A stretch of DNA of 64,000 bases from Pararobbsia alpina (lineage in GTDB: Bacteria; Pseudomonadota; Gammaproteobacteria; Burkholderiales; Burkholderiaceae): assembly GCF_902859895.1 (NCBI RefSeq), contig NZ_CADIKM010000018.1, positions 37,135-101,134 of the forward strand, given 5' to 3'. Below the pieces are notes generated by a model. That model was given only the letters and a program-made list of their open reading frames with translations, did no database searches and was not told where the DNA came from. A program made the translations under genes and the position numbers. This document shows, piece after piece, positions 9,009 to 17,505 of this stretch (position 1 is its first letter; every line of letters begins with the position of its first letter).

Positions 9009-10790
9009 CTACCCGGGCAACTGCCCGCTGCGCGGACGGATGAAAGGTCGAAAATGCTCCGTCCTGTGCTCCTCTTCGAAATGCGCGAATGACAGCTCGA
9101 TAACGTCACTGCGCGATACGATTCCAATGAGTCGCATCGTCTCCGTGCTGTCGACTACGGCCAGTCGTTGGAGCCCGTGCGCCGCCATTCGCGCGGCAAC
9201 GAGCTTGCATGTTTCTTCGGGCAGTGCGACCACCAGGCCATTGTCCGGCATTGCGTCGGCGATGCTGATGCTCCTGGCGAGGCTCCCCGAGCCGTTGGAC
9301 CCAGATTCAAGCACGGTGCGATCGGCCATGCCCACCACTTTTCCGCCTCGAATCACAGGGTAGGCGCGATGTGTCTGCCTGCTGCCAAAATACGTCTCGA
9401 GCGCCTGTTGGACCGAAAGGCTGGCATCGATCGTCTCGACGTCGCGGCACATGATTTCATCAACGTAGTGACGCTCAAGCGGGTCGACTCCATACTCGCG
9501 ATAGATGTGACGACCGCGCCGGGCAATCTTCTCCGTCAGGATGGAGCGCTTCATGACGACGGTACTGAAGCCATGCGCGACAAGCGTCGCGGCAAGAAGC
9601 GGCAGCAGCGCATTGGCATCATGGGTGAGGCCGAACGCAAACACGATTGCGGTCAAGGGCGCGCCGAGCGTGGCACCGAGCACGGCGGCCATGCAAACCA
9701 AGGGCCACAAGGCCGGCTCGCCACCGGGCAGAACATGCGACAGGACCGCACCTAGTCCGGCCCCCAGCATCAGCAGGGGGGCGAGGACACCGCCCGACGT
9801 GCCGGAGCCGAGAGCAAACAGCCAAATGACCGCCTTGACCGCGAGTACGCCGACGACGACCTGCAGCACGATATGCATATGCAGGAGATCGTCGATGACG
9901 TCGTAACCGACGCCCAGAGCGCGAGGTTCGAAGTAACCGCCGATCCCTACGATGAGGCCGCCGATCGCGGGCCACCACATCCAGTGGATGCGAAGCGTGC
10001 CGAAAAGATCTTCTATCTTGTAGAGCGTCACGGAGAGCCCTGATGCGAGCGCACCTGCAAGCAGTCCCGCCACCACGCACGACAGGAGCGCAAGACCGTT
10101 TGGCGAGGCGGTGACCAGCGGGAAAAGCGGGCCCGTGCCGAAGAACGCTGCGCGAGCGAAGCCGGCGACCGCGCACGCAATCGCGACGGGCAGGAAACTA
10201 CGTGGACGCCATTCGAAGAGCAGCAATTCGACGGCGAGCAGTACGGCTGCAACCGGCGTGCCAAATACCGCGGTCATGCCAGCGGCGGCGCCCGCCACCA
10301 ACAGCGCCTTGCGCTCAGCGGCGCTGAGTTCGAAACATTGTGCGAGCAGCGAAGCCAGTGCCCCGCCCGTCACGATGATCGGGCCTTCCGCACCGAATGG
10401 TCCGCCGCTGCCGATCACGATTGCGGACGACAAGGGTTTGAGTGCCGCCACCCTCGGCGACATCCGACTCTTGCCGAACAGGATGGCCTCGATCGCCTCC
10501 GGGATGCCATGGCCGCGAATTTTTTCGGATCCGTAACGCGCCATGAGGCCGACGATCAGGCCGCCGACGACCGGGACGACCACGACCCAGGCGCCGAGGA
10601 AGTTGTGCGAGGGCGAGCGGTCCGCGAACGAGACGGTGCCGAAGAAGAACAGATTGGTGAACAGATGGATAAGCGCGATCAGGACGCAAGCCGCGAGCGT
10701 GCTGATGCCACCAATGACCGTCGCGAGCGACGACAGGGTGAGAAGCCGCGAGTTCTTCGAGAAATCGCGCTTGTGGGAGCCTTGCCTCAT
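9009..10790 (-). CDS. ClC-family chloride channel/transporter with C-terminal CBS pair
   Basis: A 593-residue inner-membrane ClC protein. Seen are the first selectivity segment as GHGIPEAIEAI near residue 93, where the usual Ser of GSGIP is His, the gating-glutamate segment GAEGP with Glu near 135, the GTSGGVLAPLL segment near 330, and two CBS-like repeats from about residue 440 to 565 that probably bind adenine nucleotides. Length fits the CBS-bearing bacterial subgroup. The gene overlaps the upstream marR-family gene by four bases (ATGA at 10787-10790), so the two form one operon read leftward. Substrate is presumed chloride. The altered selectivity residue makes exact anion preference uncertain. 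Confidence 0.88.
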   Translation of the reverse strand: MRQGSHKRDFSKNSRLLTLSSLATVIGGISTLAACVLIALIHLFTNLFFFGTVSFADRSPSHNFLGAWVVVVPVVGGLIVGLMARYGSEKIRGHGIPEAIEAILFGKSRMSPRVAALKPLSSAIVIGSGGPFGAEGPIIVTGGALASLLAQCFELSAAERKALLVAGAAAGMTAVFGTPVAAVLLAVELLLFEWRPRSFLPVAIACAVAGFARAAFFGTGPLFPLVTASPNGLALLSCVVAGLLAGALASGLSVTLYKIEDLFGTLRIHWMWWPAIGGLIVGIGGYFEPRALGVGYDVIDDLLHMHIVLQVVVGVLAVKAVIWLFALGSGTSGGVLAPLLMLGAGLGAVLSHVLPGGEPALWPLVCMAAVLGATLGAPLTAIVFAFGLTHDANALLPLLAATLVAHGFSTVVMKRSILTEKIARRGRHIYREYGVDPLERHYVDEIMCRDVETIDASLSVQQALETYFGSRQTHRAYPVIRGGKVVGMADRTVLESGSNGSGSLARSISIADAMPDNGLVVALPEETCKLVAARMAAHGLQRLAVVDSTETMRLIGIVSRSDVIELSFAHFEEEHRTEHFRPFIRPRSGQLPG

Positions 10791-11209
10791 GATGGGTCCA
10801 GGTCGATGTGAGGAATGGTGAACGAGCCCGCAAGAGACTTCAGTTCCGCGCGATGCAATTCCGCAAGACGGGACAAAAGCTGTTCGCCTGGCGGCTCGAG
10901 GCGTATCTCGACTTGCCTCCGGTCGGTCTCACTCACCGTTCTGCGGACCAGGCCCAGTGCCTCGCAACGCGTCACCAGCGCGACCACGCCGTGATGTTGC
11001 GCCTGCAGTCGTTCAGCCACTTCGCCAACCGTTGCCCAATCCCGACCGGGATAGCCCTTGATGTGGAGCATCAGCAGGTACTGCAACGGAGTCACGCCTT
11101 CCGCCTGAACTGCCTTCTCCGAAAATCGCTCGAAGCGCCTCATTTGAAAACGAAATTCGGAGAGCTGCTCAAACGCCTTTTTGTTCAAACCTCGAGCACG
11201 CGCGGTCAT
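10787..11209 (-). CDS. MarR-family transcriptional regulator
   Basis: A 140-residue winged-helix repressor-type regulator. The DNA-binding region spans roughly residues 40-100, with TPLQYLLMLHI as helix 2, ATVGEVAERLQAQHHGVVALVTRCEALGLVRR as the recognition helix block, and SETDRRQVEIRLEPPG as the wing. Its stop overlaps the clc start by four bases, so it is translationally coupled to the channel gene and probably controls it. A palindrome in the promoter region (11244-11256) is a likely self-operator. No ligand can be deduced from the sequence. Confidence 0.88.
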   Translation of the reverse strand: MTARARGLNKKAFEQLSEFRFQMRRFERFSEKAVQAEGVTPLQYLLMLHIKGYPGRDWATVGEVAERLQAQHHGVVALVTRCEALGLVRRTVSETDRRQVEIRLEPPGEQLLSRLAELHRAELKSLAGSFTIPHIDLDPS

Positions 11210-11243
11210 TGAGGATCCGAGAATCGAAAGAGGGTGTATTTAT

Positions 11244-11256
11244 ATCACAGTGTGAT
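11244..11256. promoter_or_regulatory. Putative MarR operator in the marR-clc promoter
   Basis: ATCACAGTGTGAT has 6-bp inverted arms (ATCACA/TGTGAT) around a central G, 35 bases upstream of the marR start codon in an AT-rich stretch. The position and symmetry suit a MarR dimer site and autoregulation. Similarity of the arms to a CRP half-site (TGTGA) leaves CRP-like binding as an alternative. Confidence 0.5.
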
Positions 11257-11458
11257 GTAAATCTGCGAGAAGGGGTATGCATCCTCCGAGGCGCAACGTC
11301 CGCGCGAAGTCGGGCTTCAAGAAGGCGATTCTGGGAGGATGTCAAGAATTCACGAAGGCCGAGTTCGAGGAATTGCGCCATCTCCTCTACAAACTTCTCG
11401 GCGACCAAGCGACGCAAACGACGGATAAGGCGAGTGCGGCTGAGGCGCAAATAGCAAT
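11257..11458 (+). other. Intergenic stretch with a possible truncated regulator tail
   Basis: Part of the roughly 400-base gap between marR and the MDR oxidoreductase gene. A rightward open frame from 11277 contains a TKAEFEELRHLLYKLL segment resembling the C-terminal dimerisation helix of MarR-family proteins, but there is no DNA-binding region or ribosome binding site. It may be a relic of another regulator or chance. Nothing else was recognised. Confidence 0.25.
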
Positions 11459-11492
11459 GGAGCCCGACAACACCGTATGGTTGTCGGGCTCC
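11459..11492 (-). terminator. 13-bp stem terminator of the leftward dioxygenase operon
   Basis: GGAGCCCGACAAC at 11459-11471 pairs perfectly with GTTGTCGGGCTCC at 11480-11492 around an 8-base loop. Read leftward it lies about 125 bases after the last gene of the operon and is followed by a moderately T-rich ATTGCTATTTG, consistent with intrinsic termination in that direction. Confidence 0.7.
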
Positions 11493-11616
11493 ATCGTGGA
11501 CACGCCGAGCCAGAGCGACTGCGACGGACCTGTTTCATGTCCTTGCAAGGGCACGCAATGCGTACCGAAGTGCTTATCCGGGACGCAAGGCGGTGCCTTG
11601 CCAGAACGCGTAAGGC

Positions 11617-12591
11617 TTAGGGCTTGAGCACGACGCGATGTTGCGCGCCGTTGAACACGATACGGTATGCGTCTGCCGCCTTGTCAAGCGTAAACACATG
11701 GTCTTCAACGATCGGGAATGGCTTCAATGCGCCGCTCTCGAACGAACCGGCCAGACTATCGTAGACGAGCGCGCCCTCGACGCTGTCGAGTGCGAGCGTA
11801 TCGACACCGACGTAGGTGCGTTGGCCGCGGTAGAACTCGAGAATGTCGAACGGAATCGCGCGGTCGATCGTCGAGATGAAGATCTGCGTTCCGCGCATCG
11901 CCATCGAGCGGTTTGCCTTGTCGAAGTAAGGGCTGCCCACGGTGTTGAACACGATGTCGGCACCATGACCGCCGGTGAGATCGCGCAACTCGGTGTCCAG
12001 ATTTTCGGCGGAGATCATCGTCACCTTGCCGTTTGCGTGACCGACATAATCTTGGGTACTCCGCTCGACGCCGAACACCTGGGCACCCGCCAGCGTGGCC
12101 ATCTGAATGGCAGCCTGGCCGACCTTGCCGTTCGCGCCCAACACGAGCACCACCTTGCCCGCAGCGGCACCGCCCGCACGACGCAGACCTTCGGCAGCGG
12201 TCACGAACGGAACACCGGCTGCACCCGCTTCATCCATCGTCAGTGCGGCAGGCTTCTCGCGAACGCTCGCCACCGGCACGGCCACAAAATTCGCGTGGGC
12301 GCCGTTTGTGCGAATCCCCAGTTCACCGCCGCTGCCCCAGACTTCCTTGCCGATCAGCGCAGCGGGACCGTCCACGACGACGCCCGCATAGTCACGGCCG
12401 GGTGTGCGCGGCCAGACAGCGTGAGACATGAAACCCAGCACCGCCTTGACGTCGCTCGGATTGACACCCGAGCTGCGTACCTCGACGAGGCACTGGTCGG
12501 CTTTGATCGCCGGCTTGGATTGCTGCACGAAGTTCAGCTCGAGGCTGTCGATGTTCGCGCTCTTTTTTTCAACGACTACGGCCTTTGCCAT
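11617..12591 (-). CDS. Medium-chain (MDR) zinc-independent NAD(P)H oxidoreductase, quinone-reductase type
   Basis: A 324-residue MDR-superfamily protein. The N-terminal GroES-like domain contains SSGVNPSDVKA near residue 42 and PRTPGRDYAGVV near 62. The Rossmann domain carries VLGANGKVGQAAIQMA near 148. No structural-zinc cysteine cluster is present, which points to the quinone oxidoreductase/enoyl reductase branch. The ATG at 12591 was chosen because AGGAGAAG precedes it and it falls one base after the stop of the carbonic-anhydrase-like gene. It is the last gene of a five-gene leftward operon. A role in reducing an unsaturated intermediate, such as the maleylacetate expected from the dioxygenase, is possible but unproven. 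Confidence 0.82.
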   Translation of the reverse strand: MAKAVVVEKKSANIDSLELNFVQQSKPAIKADQCLVEVRSSGVNPSDVKAVLGFMSHAVWPRTPGRDYAGVVVDGPAALIGKEVWGSGGELGIRTNGAHANFVAVPVASVREKPAALTMDEAGAAGVPFVTAAEGLRRAGGAAAGKVVLVLGANGKVGQAAIQMATLAGAQVFGVERSTQDYVGHANGKVTMISAENLDTELRDLTGGHGADIVFNTVGSPYFDKANRSMAMRGTQIFISTIDRAIPFDILEFYRGQRTYVGVDTLALDSVEGALVYDSLAGSFESGALKPFPIVEDHVFTLDKAADAYRIVFNGAQHRVVLKP

Positions 12592-12592
12592 G

Positions 12593-13144
12593 TTACTTCT
12601 CCTTGTATCTGATGTTTTCCGCGCCGCCATTCTGGTAGGCGAGGGCAAGCGCCATGTATCGCTCGGCGACCGCGCTCAGCGCGCTCAGTTCTTTGCTTTC
12701 CATCGTACGCAGCAGTTTCGCGGGATTGCCCGCCCACAGCTCGCCCGTGCCGACGACTTTGCCTGGTGTCAGGACCGCCCCTGCGGCCAGCATGCCCCCG
12801 CGGCGAATAATCGCGCCGTCGAGCACCCGGGCGCCGAAGCCGACAAAGCCCGTGTCTTCGATCGTGCAGGAATGCAGAATCGCACCGTGCCCGACTGACA
12901 CGGCATCGCCGATCAAAGTGGGACGTCCGCCCGTCGAGCAATGGACAACGGATCCGTCCTGGATATTTGTGCCGGCACCCACGGAGATGCGCTGGACGTC
13001 ACCGCGCAGCACGCAATTGAACCAGATCGATGACCGTGCGCCAATCTCGACATCGGCGATGATGGCCGTCCCAGCTGCAATGAATGCACTCGAGTCGATG
13101 CGCGGCTGCATGCGCAGATGCTCAAATGTGTCCGATGCGCTCAC
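12593..13144 (-). CDS. Gamma-carbonic anhydrase family left-handed beta-helix protein
   Basis: A 183-residue protein of hexapeptide repeats (left-handed beta-helix), for example DVEIGARSSIWFNCVLRGD and VGAGTNIQDGSVVHC. It carries His residues at SVVHC and VGHGAILH in the positions that bind zinc in gamma-carbonic anhydrases, and the GNPAKLLR C-terminal segment common to PaaY and CaiE relatives. It starts inside the last codons of the BKACE gene (4-base overlap), so the pair is translationally coupled. PaaY-type members are thioesterases in phenylacetate catabolism. Given the aromatic catabolic context, thioester or CO2/bicarbonate chemistry are both possible. Confidence 0.85.
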   Translation of the reverse strand: MSASDTFEHLRMQPRIDSSAFIAAGTAIIADVEIGARSSIWFNCVLRGDVQRISVGAGTNIQDGSVVHCSTGGRPTLIGDAVSVGHGAILHSCTIEDTGFVGFGARVLDGAIIRRGGMLAAGAVLTPGKVVGTGELWAGNPAKLLRTMESKELSALSAVAERYMALALAYQNGGAENIRYKEK

Positions 13145-14019
13145 GGCAACTCCAATATGTCGCGGGCTTCGCGCGCCGTGGCGATCTCGCCGCCCATTGA
13201 CAGCACGATGTCACGCGCACGGGTCACCAATTGAGCGTTGCTCTCCGCGAGCACGCCGCGCGAGATGTAAATGTTGTCTTCGAGGCCGACGCGGACATGA
13301 CCACCCGCCAGCCATGCTTGACCGACGATGGGAAACTCGAACCGGCCGACACCGAAGGCCGACCAGACGGCGCCGGCCGGCAACAGGTTCCGCGCATAGA
13401 GAATCGTCTCCGGTGACGAGTTGAAGCCATACTTCACACCGGTGACGAGTGTCCACAATGCGGGGCCATCGAGCACGCCGTCCTTGATGAGATCCAGCGC
13501 CAGATGAATGTCGCCGGTGTCGAACACTTCCAGCTCGGGTTTGACACCCGCCTCACGGATGATGTTTGCCATGCGCGTGAGATTGCGTGGCGTATTGATC
13601 ACCACCTGAGCGCCGGAGTTCATCGTATTGAGGTCAAGCGTGGCGATGTCGGGCCGCAGTGCCGCGATGTGTTCGACGCGCTTTTCCGGACGCAGGAGCG
13701 TGGTACCGGGACCGGCCACCCTTGGGTCTTCTTCGCCCGGCACGAAGCGACCGCCCGGACCCGTGGTCAGATTGATGACCAGTTCCGGGTTGGCTTCGCG
13801 GATACGTTGCATCACTTCGCGGTACAGATCCAGTTCCATCGAAGGGTTTCCGGTTTTCGGATCCCGAACGTGGATATGGACGACCGAAGCACCGGCAGCG
13901 GCGGCGTCAAGTGCTGAACTGGCGATCTGTGCAGGCGTGATCGGAAGTCCCGGATGTTGCTCCGGCTTGGTCAGATTGCCCGTGATGGCGCAAGTAATGA
14001 TGGTTTTGCGGGAATGCAT
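13141..14019 (-). CDS. Beta-keto acid cleavage enzyme (BKACE, DUF849 family)
   Basis: A 292-residue TIM-barrel protein of the family founded by 3-keto-5-aminohexanoate cleavage enzyme. Members condense a beta-keto acid with acetyl-CoA, giving acetoacetate and a new acyl-CoA. Seen are the zinc-binding HIHVRDP near residue 49, INLTTGPGGRF near 82, the TLDLNTMNSG active-site segment near 127, and a candidate zinc Glu in FGVGRFEFP near 231. It sits directly downstream of an SDR and an intradiol dioxygenase. Intradiol cleavage of hydroxyquinol gives maleylacetate, and its reduction gives 3-oxoadipate, a beta-keto acid. This enzyme could therefore replace the usual CoA-transferase/thiolase pair. 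That is inference, though it fits known family chemistry. Confidence 0.87.
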   Translation of the reverse strand: MHSRKTIITCAITGNLTKPEQHPGLPITPAQIASSALDAAAAGASVVHIHVRDPKTGNPSMELDLYREVMQRIREANPELVINLTTGPGGRFVPGEEDPRVAGPGTTLLRPEKRVEHIAALRPDIATLDLNTMNSGAQVVINTPRNLTRMANIIREAGVKPELEVFDTGDIHLALDLIKDGVLDGPALWTLVTGVKYGFNSSPETILYARNLLPAGAVWSAFGVGRFEFPIVGQAWLAGGHVRVGLEDNIYISRGVLAESNAQLVTRARDIVLSMGGEIATAREARDILELP

Positions 14020-14115
14020 CGCTAGTTCTCTCTCGAATCAGGTTGTGACACGCAGACGCGGCAAGACAAGGCCATTGAGGCGAGCCCCCGTCAATCGGGC
14101 CGGCTCGCCGGGCTA

Positions 14116-14859
14116 TCAGAGGCGGCGTCCGCCATCGACGACGATCGTCGTGCCGGTGCTGAACGTCAGGTGTGTCGCGCACGCTTCGATTGCCTGCGCG
14201 ATGTCGTCCGGGCTGCCGATGCGCCGCAGCGGTGTGGTGTTGGCGACCTTGTCGTTGAAGTCGGCGCTGCGTCCGGGCACGAATCCCGTGTCGACCACCC
14301 CGGGCGACACGTTGAGGATGCGCACCTTGGGCGCCAGCACGCGTGCAAGCGACATGGTCATCACATCGAGACCTGCCTTCGTGGCGCAATAGGCGATGTT
14401 GCTGCCGATTCCGTTCGATCCTGAAATCGACGACACATTCACGATCAGCCCGGCACCGGACTTGTCCAATAGTGCACGGAACGCACGGACCGCGGCGAAC
14501 TGGGCGCGCCAGTTGACCCGCATGATGTCGTCGATGAGTTCATCCGTCAGCGCATCGAGGTCGGCGTGCGGGACCGGCTTTGTGAATCCGGCTGCATTGA
14601 CGAGCACATCGGCGTGGCCATAGCGGCTTTCCACATCCTGGGCGAGTTGGGCCAGCGTTGCGCTGTCGGTGATGGACACCGCGGCTGCGTGGTGGCCGGT
14701 CCCTGGCAATGCCTTGATGACCTCCTGCGCACTTTCGACGGTCAGGCCCGCCACCACGACGCGCGCGCCCGCAGCAGCGAAACGCCGGCTCGTCGCGACA
14801 CCGATACCACCGGTACCGCCGATGACGACTGCAATTTTTCCTTCAAGTGATTCGGACAT
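14116..14859 (-). CDS. Short-chain dehydrogenase/reductase (classical SDR)
   Basis: A 247-residue NAD(P)-dependent oxidoreductase. The cofactor motif is GGTGGIGVATSRR near residue 13, followed by LVNAAG near 90, catalytic Ser in NVSSISG near 142 and the catalytic YCATK (Tyr/Lys) near 160. Typical full length. AAGAGG precedes the ATG at 14859. It is the second gene of the leftward operon, 23 bases after the dioxygenase. The substrate cannot be read from sequence. In context it may act on the ring-cleavage product or on a ring-hydroxylated precursor. Confidence 0.88.
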   Translation of the reverse strand: MSESLEGKIAVVIGGTGGIGVATSRRFAAAGARVVVAGLTVESAQEVIKALPGTGHHAAAVSITDSATLAQLAQDVESRYGHADVLVNAAGFTKPVPHADLDALTDELIDDIMRVNWRAQFAAVRAFRALLDKSGAGLIVNVSSISGSNGIGSNIAYCATKAGLDVMTMSLARVLAPKVRILNVSPGVVDTGFVPGRSADFNDKVANTTPLRRIGSPDDIAQAIEACATHLTFSTGTTIVVDGGRRL

Positions 14860-14882
14860 CTTGTGCCTCTTGGTGACAGTGC

Positions 14883-15788
14883 TTACTTGATCGGGGGGAC
14901 CGGGTAGGTCGGCGTGCCTTCGGCCAGCACGAATTCATAGTCAAGCGTGTAGAAAGACCCTTCGACGGGTTGCGGTGCGCCAGTCTCGCGCAGTTCAAAG
15001 CGGCCGACCAGATCGCGCGTCACGCCAAAGGCAACGTCGGAGTTCAGATGGTCGGAATCGTCGGCAAACACCTGGGTCACGAGCGTTGCATAACCCTCGG
15101 CAATGACCACGAAGTGGATGTGCGCCGGGCGATAAGGGTGCCGTTTCTGGGCGGCGAGCAGGGGGCCCACCGGTCCGTGCGTCGGCACGGGGTAACCGGA
15201 CGGGCGCACACTGCGGAAATAGAATTCGCCGTTCTCATCGGTACGAAACTCACCCCGCAGATTCATTTCCGGCTGATCTGGATCCTGGTTTTCATAGAGA
15301 CCGATCGGCGAGGCCTGCCAGACGTTCACTTGTGCGTTCACCAGCGGCTCACGGCGCGTGTTCAACACTTTTGCCCTGACGAAGAGCGGCTTGCCCGGAG
15401 AGCCTTCGGCTGCGATGTCCGCGCCGTTCTCGAACTGGGCTGCGCCACCACGGAAAAAAGGTCCAAGCAGCGCGCCAGACGTACGCCCATTCGTATCCGA
15501 GTTGTTCAGCAGGGTGACGAGCGTCGAGATCCCAAGCACGTCCGCGAGCAGGACCACCTCGTTATGCAAGTCATTGCATGCCTGACCGACGTCTTTCAGG
15601 AATGCATGACCTTGCTCGAATTCCTGATCGGTCAGGCGCACTTCCCTGAGAAATGCGTGGCTGTGCTTGACCAGAGCCAGCAGAATTTGCTTCAGGCGCG
15701 GATTGGTCGTATTGGCCATTGCCGCTTCCACGATTTTGGTCACGCCATCCGCGTTTTCAATAATGCCCTGCGAAGCAGTCTCGTTCAT
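14883..15788 (-). CDS. Intradiol ring-cleavage dioxygenase (hydroxyquinol/catechol 1,2-dioxygenase type)
   Basis: A 301-residue non-heme Fe(III) dioxygenase. The N-terminal helical dimerisation domain (about residues 1-110, with HAFLREVRLT and FLKDVGQACN) is the catechol/hydroxyquinol 1,2-dioxygenase N domain. The catalytic beta-sandwich supplies the four iron ligands: Tyr in SPIGLYENQ, Tyr in SGYPVPTHGPVG, and both His of RPAHIHF. The ATG at 15788 was chosen over upstream in-frame ATGs because AAGGA precedes it. First gene of a five-gene operon, with a palindromic operator 22 bases upstream. Hydroxyquinol is the best guess for substrate by resemblance, and catechols are possible. The product would be maleylacetate or a muconate. 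Confidence 0.9.
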   Translation of the reverse strand: MNETASQGIIENADGVTKIVEAAMANTTNPRLKQILLALVKHSHAFLREVRLTDQEFEQGHAFLKDVGQACNDLHNEVVLLADVLGISTLVTLLNNSDTNGRTSGALLGPFFRGGAAQFENGADIAAEGSPGKPLFVRAKVLNTRREPLVNAQVNVWQASPIGLYENQDPDQPEMNLRGEFRTDENGEFYFRSVRPSGYPVPTHGPVGPLLAAQKRHPYRPAHIHFVVIAEGYATLVTQVFADDSDHLNSDVAFGVTRDLVGRFELRETGAPQPVEGSFYTLDYEFVLAEGTPTYPVPPIK

Positions 15789-15809
15789 GTCCAATCCTTC
15801 ATTCCGTTG

Positions 15810-15823
15810 TGCAATCGATTGCA
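15810..15823. promoter_or_regulatory. LacI-type operator O1 upstream of the dioxygenase operon
   Basis: TGCAATCGATTGCA is a perfect 14-bp palindrome with the central CG typical of LacI-family sites, 22 bases upstream of the dioxygenase start. A 13 of 14 match recurs at 16031-16044. The LacI-family gene at 18959-19996 is the obvious candidate regulator. Confidence 0.78.
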
Positions 15824-16030
15824 TGATAGGATTGGTCCTCGGGAGTGTCAAGCATGGAGAAAAACGCCCGGCACGTGCTGTTTTTCTCGTGTTGGCGGGC
15901 GTTTCGAGGCCGTTCCTGACCGGCGTTCATACGATATTCCATAAGAAACAGTCTATTGCGTTTTGCGGCATAATTATGAACACTCTGGTAAACACCTAGT
16001 TCCTGTGATTCCCTGTCAGGCGTACATTTA

Positions 16031-16044
16031 TGCAATCGATTGCG
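16031..16044. promoter_or_regulatory. LacI-type operator O2 upstream of the amidohydrolase operon
   Basis: TGCAATCGATTGCG matches O1 at 13 of 14 positions and lies 96 bases upstream of the first amidohydrolase gene. The two sites are 221 bases apart in the 351-base divergent intergenic region, a spacing that would permit joint repression or looping. Confidence 0.75.
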
Positions 16045-16139
16045 TTAGTGCGCGCAGATCGGGTGAGAAAATTACTGGCGCCGCGGGCGGTTCGTTATTC
16101 GGCGTCGCCGCCACCGGCAGAAGGGCAGAAAGGCATTAA

Positions 16140-17495
16140 ATGGCTTACACACTGATTAAGAACGCATTTGTGGTCACGATGGACGAGACGGAGGGCGACT
16201 TTCGCGGCGACATCCTGATCGACGGAACGCGCATTGCTGCCTTGGGGCAAGGGCTTGAGATGCATGACGCCGCCATCGTGGATGGAACGGATTTCATCGT
16301 CATCCCCGGGCTTGTCAACGCGCATCTGCATACCTGGCAGGCTGGGTTGCGCACCGTCGCGTCGAATTGGACCTTGCCGGAGTACTTCCGTTGGGTGCAT
16401 GCGGGCCTTGCAACCCAGTTCGAACCGGAAGACATTCGGATTGCCACGTTGGCTGGTGCGCTGAACCAGCTCGAGAATGGCACGACGACGCTGGCCGACT
16501 GGTGCCACAACAATCCGACTCCGCTCCATAGCGACGCGGGGATCGCGGGATTGAGGCAGGCCGGGATTCGAGCAACGTTCATGCATGGCACGCCCAAGCC
16601 CAATCCGGTGCCGGGGCAGAAGCCATTTTGGGAAGTCCCACATCCGCGCAGCGAGATGGAACGGCTCGCGCGTGAAATTGGCCCTGACGATGGCTTGCTG
16701 AGCCTGGGTCTGGCGATCCTCGGGCCGCACTATTCGACCCTCGAGGTGGCGCTGGAGGATTTTGCGCTCGCGCGTGAATTCGGTCTGGTTGCCTCGATGC
16801 ACCAGGGCGGCGGTCCCGCAAAGAGCCCGGACGGATGGGCGAGACTGGAAGCCGAGGGGCTACTGGGAAAATCGATCAACATTGTTCATGGCAACGATCT
16901 GCCAGACGAACAGCTTGCCCGCTTCGTCGATGCCGGCGTGAGCTTTACCGTGACGGGCGAAAGCGAAATGGTCTCCGGGCACGGTCATCCGATCGTAGGT
17001 CGCCTGCGTGACCTTGGTGTCAGGCCGTCTCTGGGAAGCGATATCGAATGCGCATTGTCCGGCGACATGTTGACTGCGGCGCGTATCACGCTGTCGCATC
17101 AACGTTCGCTGGACAACGTCTCAGCACGCCAGACAGGCACGCTCGGCGGCAAGAACCGCATGCGCACCCGCGATGCGCTCGCGTGGATCACGATCGAGGG
17201 TGCGCGGATGCTGGGTAAGGAAGACTCGATAGGCTCCCTCGCGCCCGGCAAGCAGGCAGACCTCGTCATGATTTCGACCCGTTCGCTCAATATGCAGCCC
17301 GTACATGACCCCGTTTCGGCGGTGGTCATGCACGCGAACCAATCGAATATCGACTCTGTGATGGTGGCCGGCAACTGGCGCAAACGCCATGGCCGGCTCA
17401 TACACGACGACGTGAATGCCGTCATTGAGGCGTTACAGCGCTCGAGCAGCCGAATTGTCGGCGCGCTCGGCATTCAACCGTCAGATCTTCAGTAA
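16140..17495 (+). CDS. Amidohydrolase-superfamily metal hydrolase (ATZ/TRZ, 8-oxoguanine deaminase-like)
   Basis: A 451-residue TIM-barrel metallohydrolase. Metal and active-site motifs in order are VNAHLHTWQ near residue 65 (H-x-H), LADWCHNN near 118, SMHQGGG near 220, VHGND near 249 and GSDIECALSGD near 300 (catalytic Asp). The C-terminal SLAPGKQADLVMIS block is the usual composite-sandwich return. The family deaminates or dechlorinates aminated or halogenated N-heterocycles. Substrate here is unknown. It is followed after 10 bases by a paralogue with the same motif order, and the pair is divergent from the intradiol dioxygenase operon under apparently shared LacI control. A protein start at 16140 gives the family N-terminus MAYTLIKNAFVVTMDE. 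Confidence 0.85.
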   Translation: MAYTLIKNAFVVTMDETEGDFRGDILIDGTRIAALGQGLEMHDAAIVDGTDFIVIPGLVNAHLHTWQAGLRTVASNWTLPEYFRWVHAGLATQFEPEDIRIATLAGALNQLENGTTTLADWCHNNPTPLHSDAGIAGLRQAGIRATFMHGTPKPNPVPGQKPFWEVPHPRSEMERLAREIGPDDGLLSLGLAILGPHYSTLEVALEDFALAREFGLVASMHQGGGPAKSPDGWARLEAEGLLGKSINIVHGNDLPDEQLARFVDAGVSFTVTGESEMVSGHGHPIVGRLRDLGVRPSLGSDIECALSGDMLTAARITLSHQRSLDNVSARQTGTLGGKNRMRTRDALAWITIEGARMLGKEDSIGSLAPGKQADLVMISTRSLNMQPVHDPVSAVVMHANQSNIDSVMVAGNWRKRHGRLIHDDVNAVIEALQRSSSRIVGALGIQPSDLQ

Positions 17496-17505
17496 GGAGC
17501 CACTC

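Noticed and set aside
11277..11627. A 116-codon + strand frame between marR and the MDR gene
   Set aside because: It runs through the 13-bp terminator stem. Only a short helical segment resembles a MarR tail, so I list the region as a possible relic, not as a gene.
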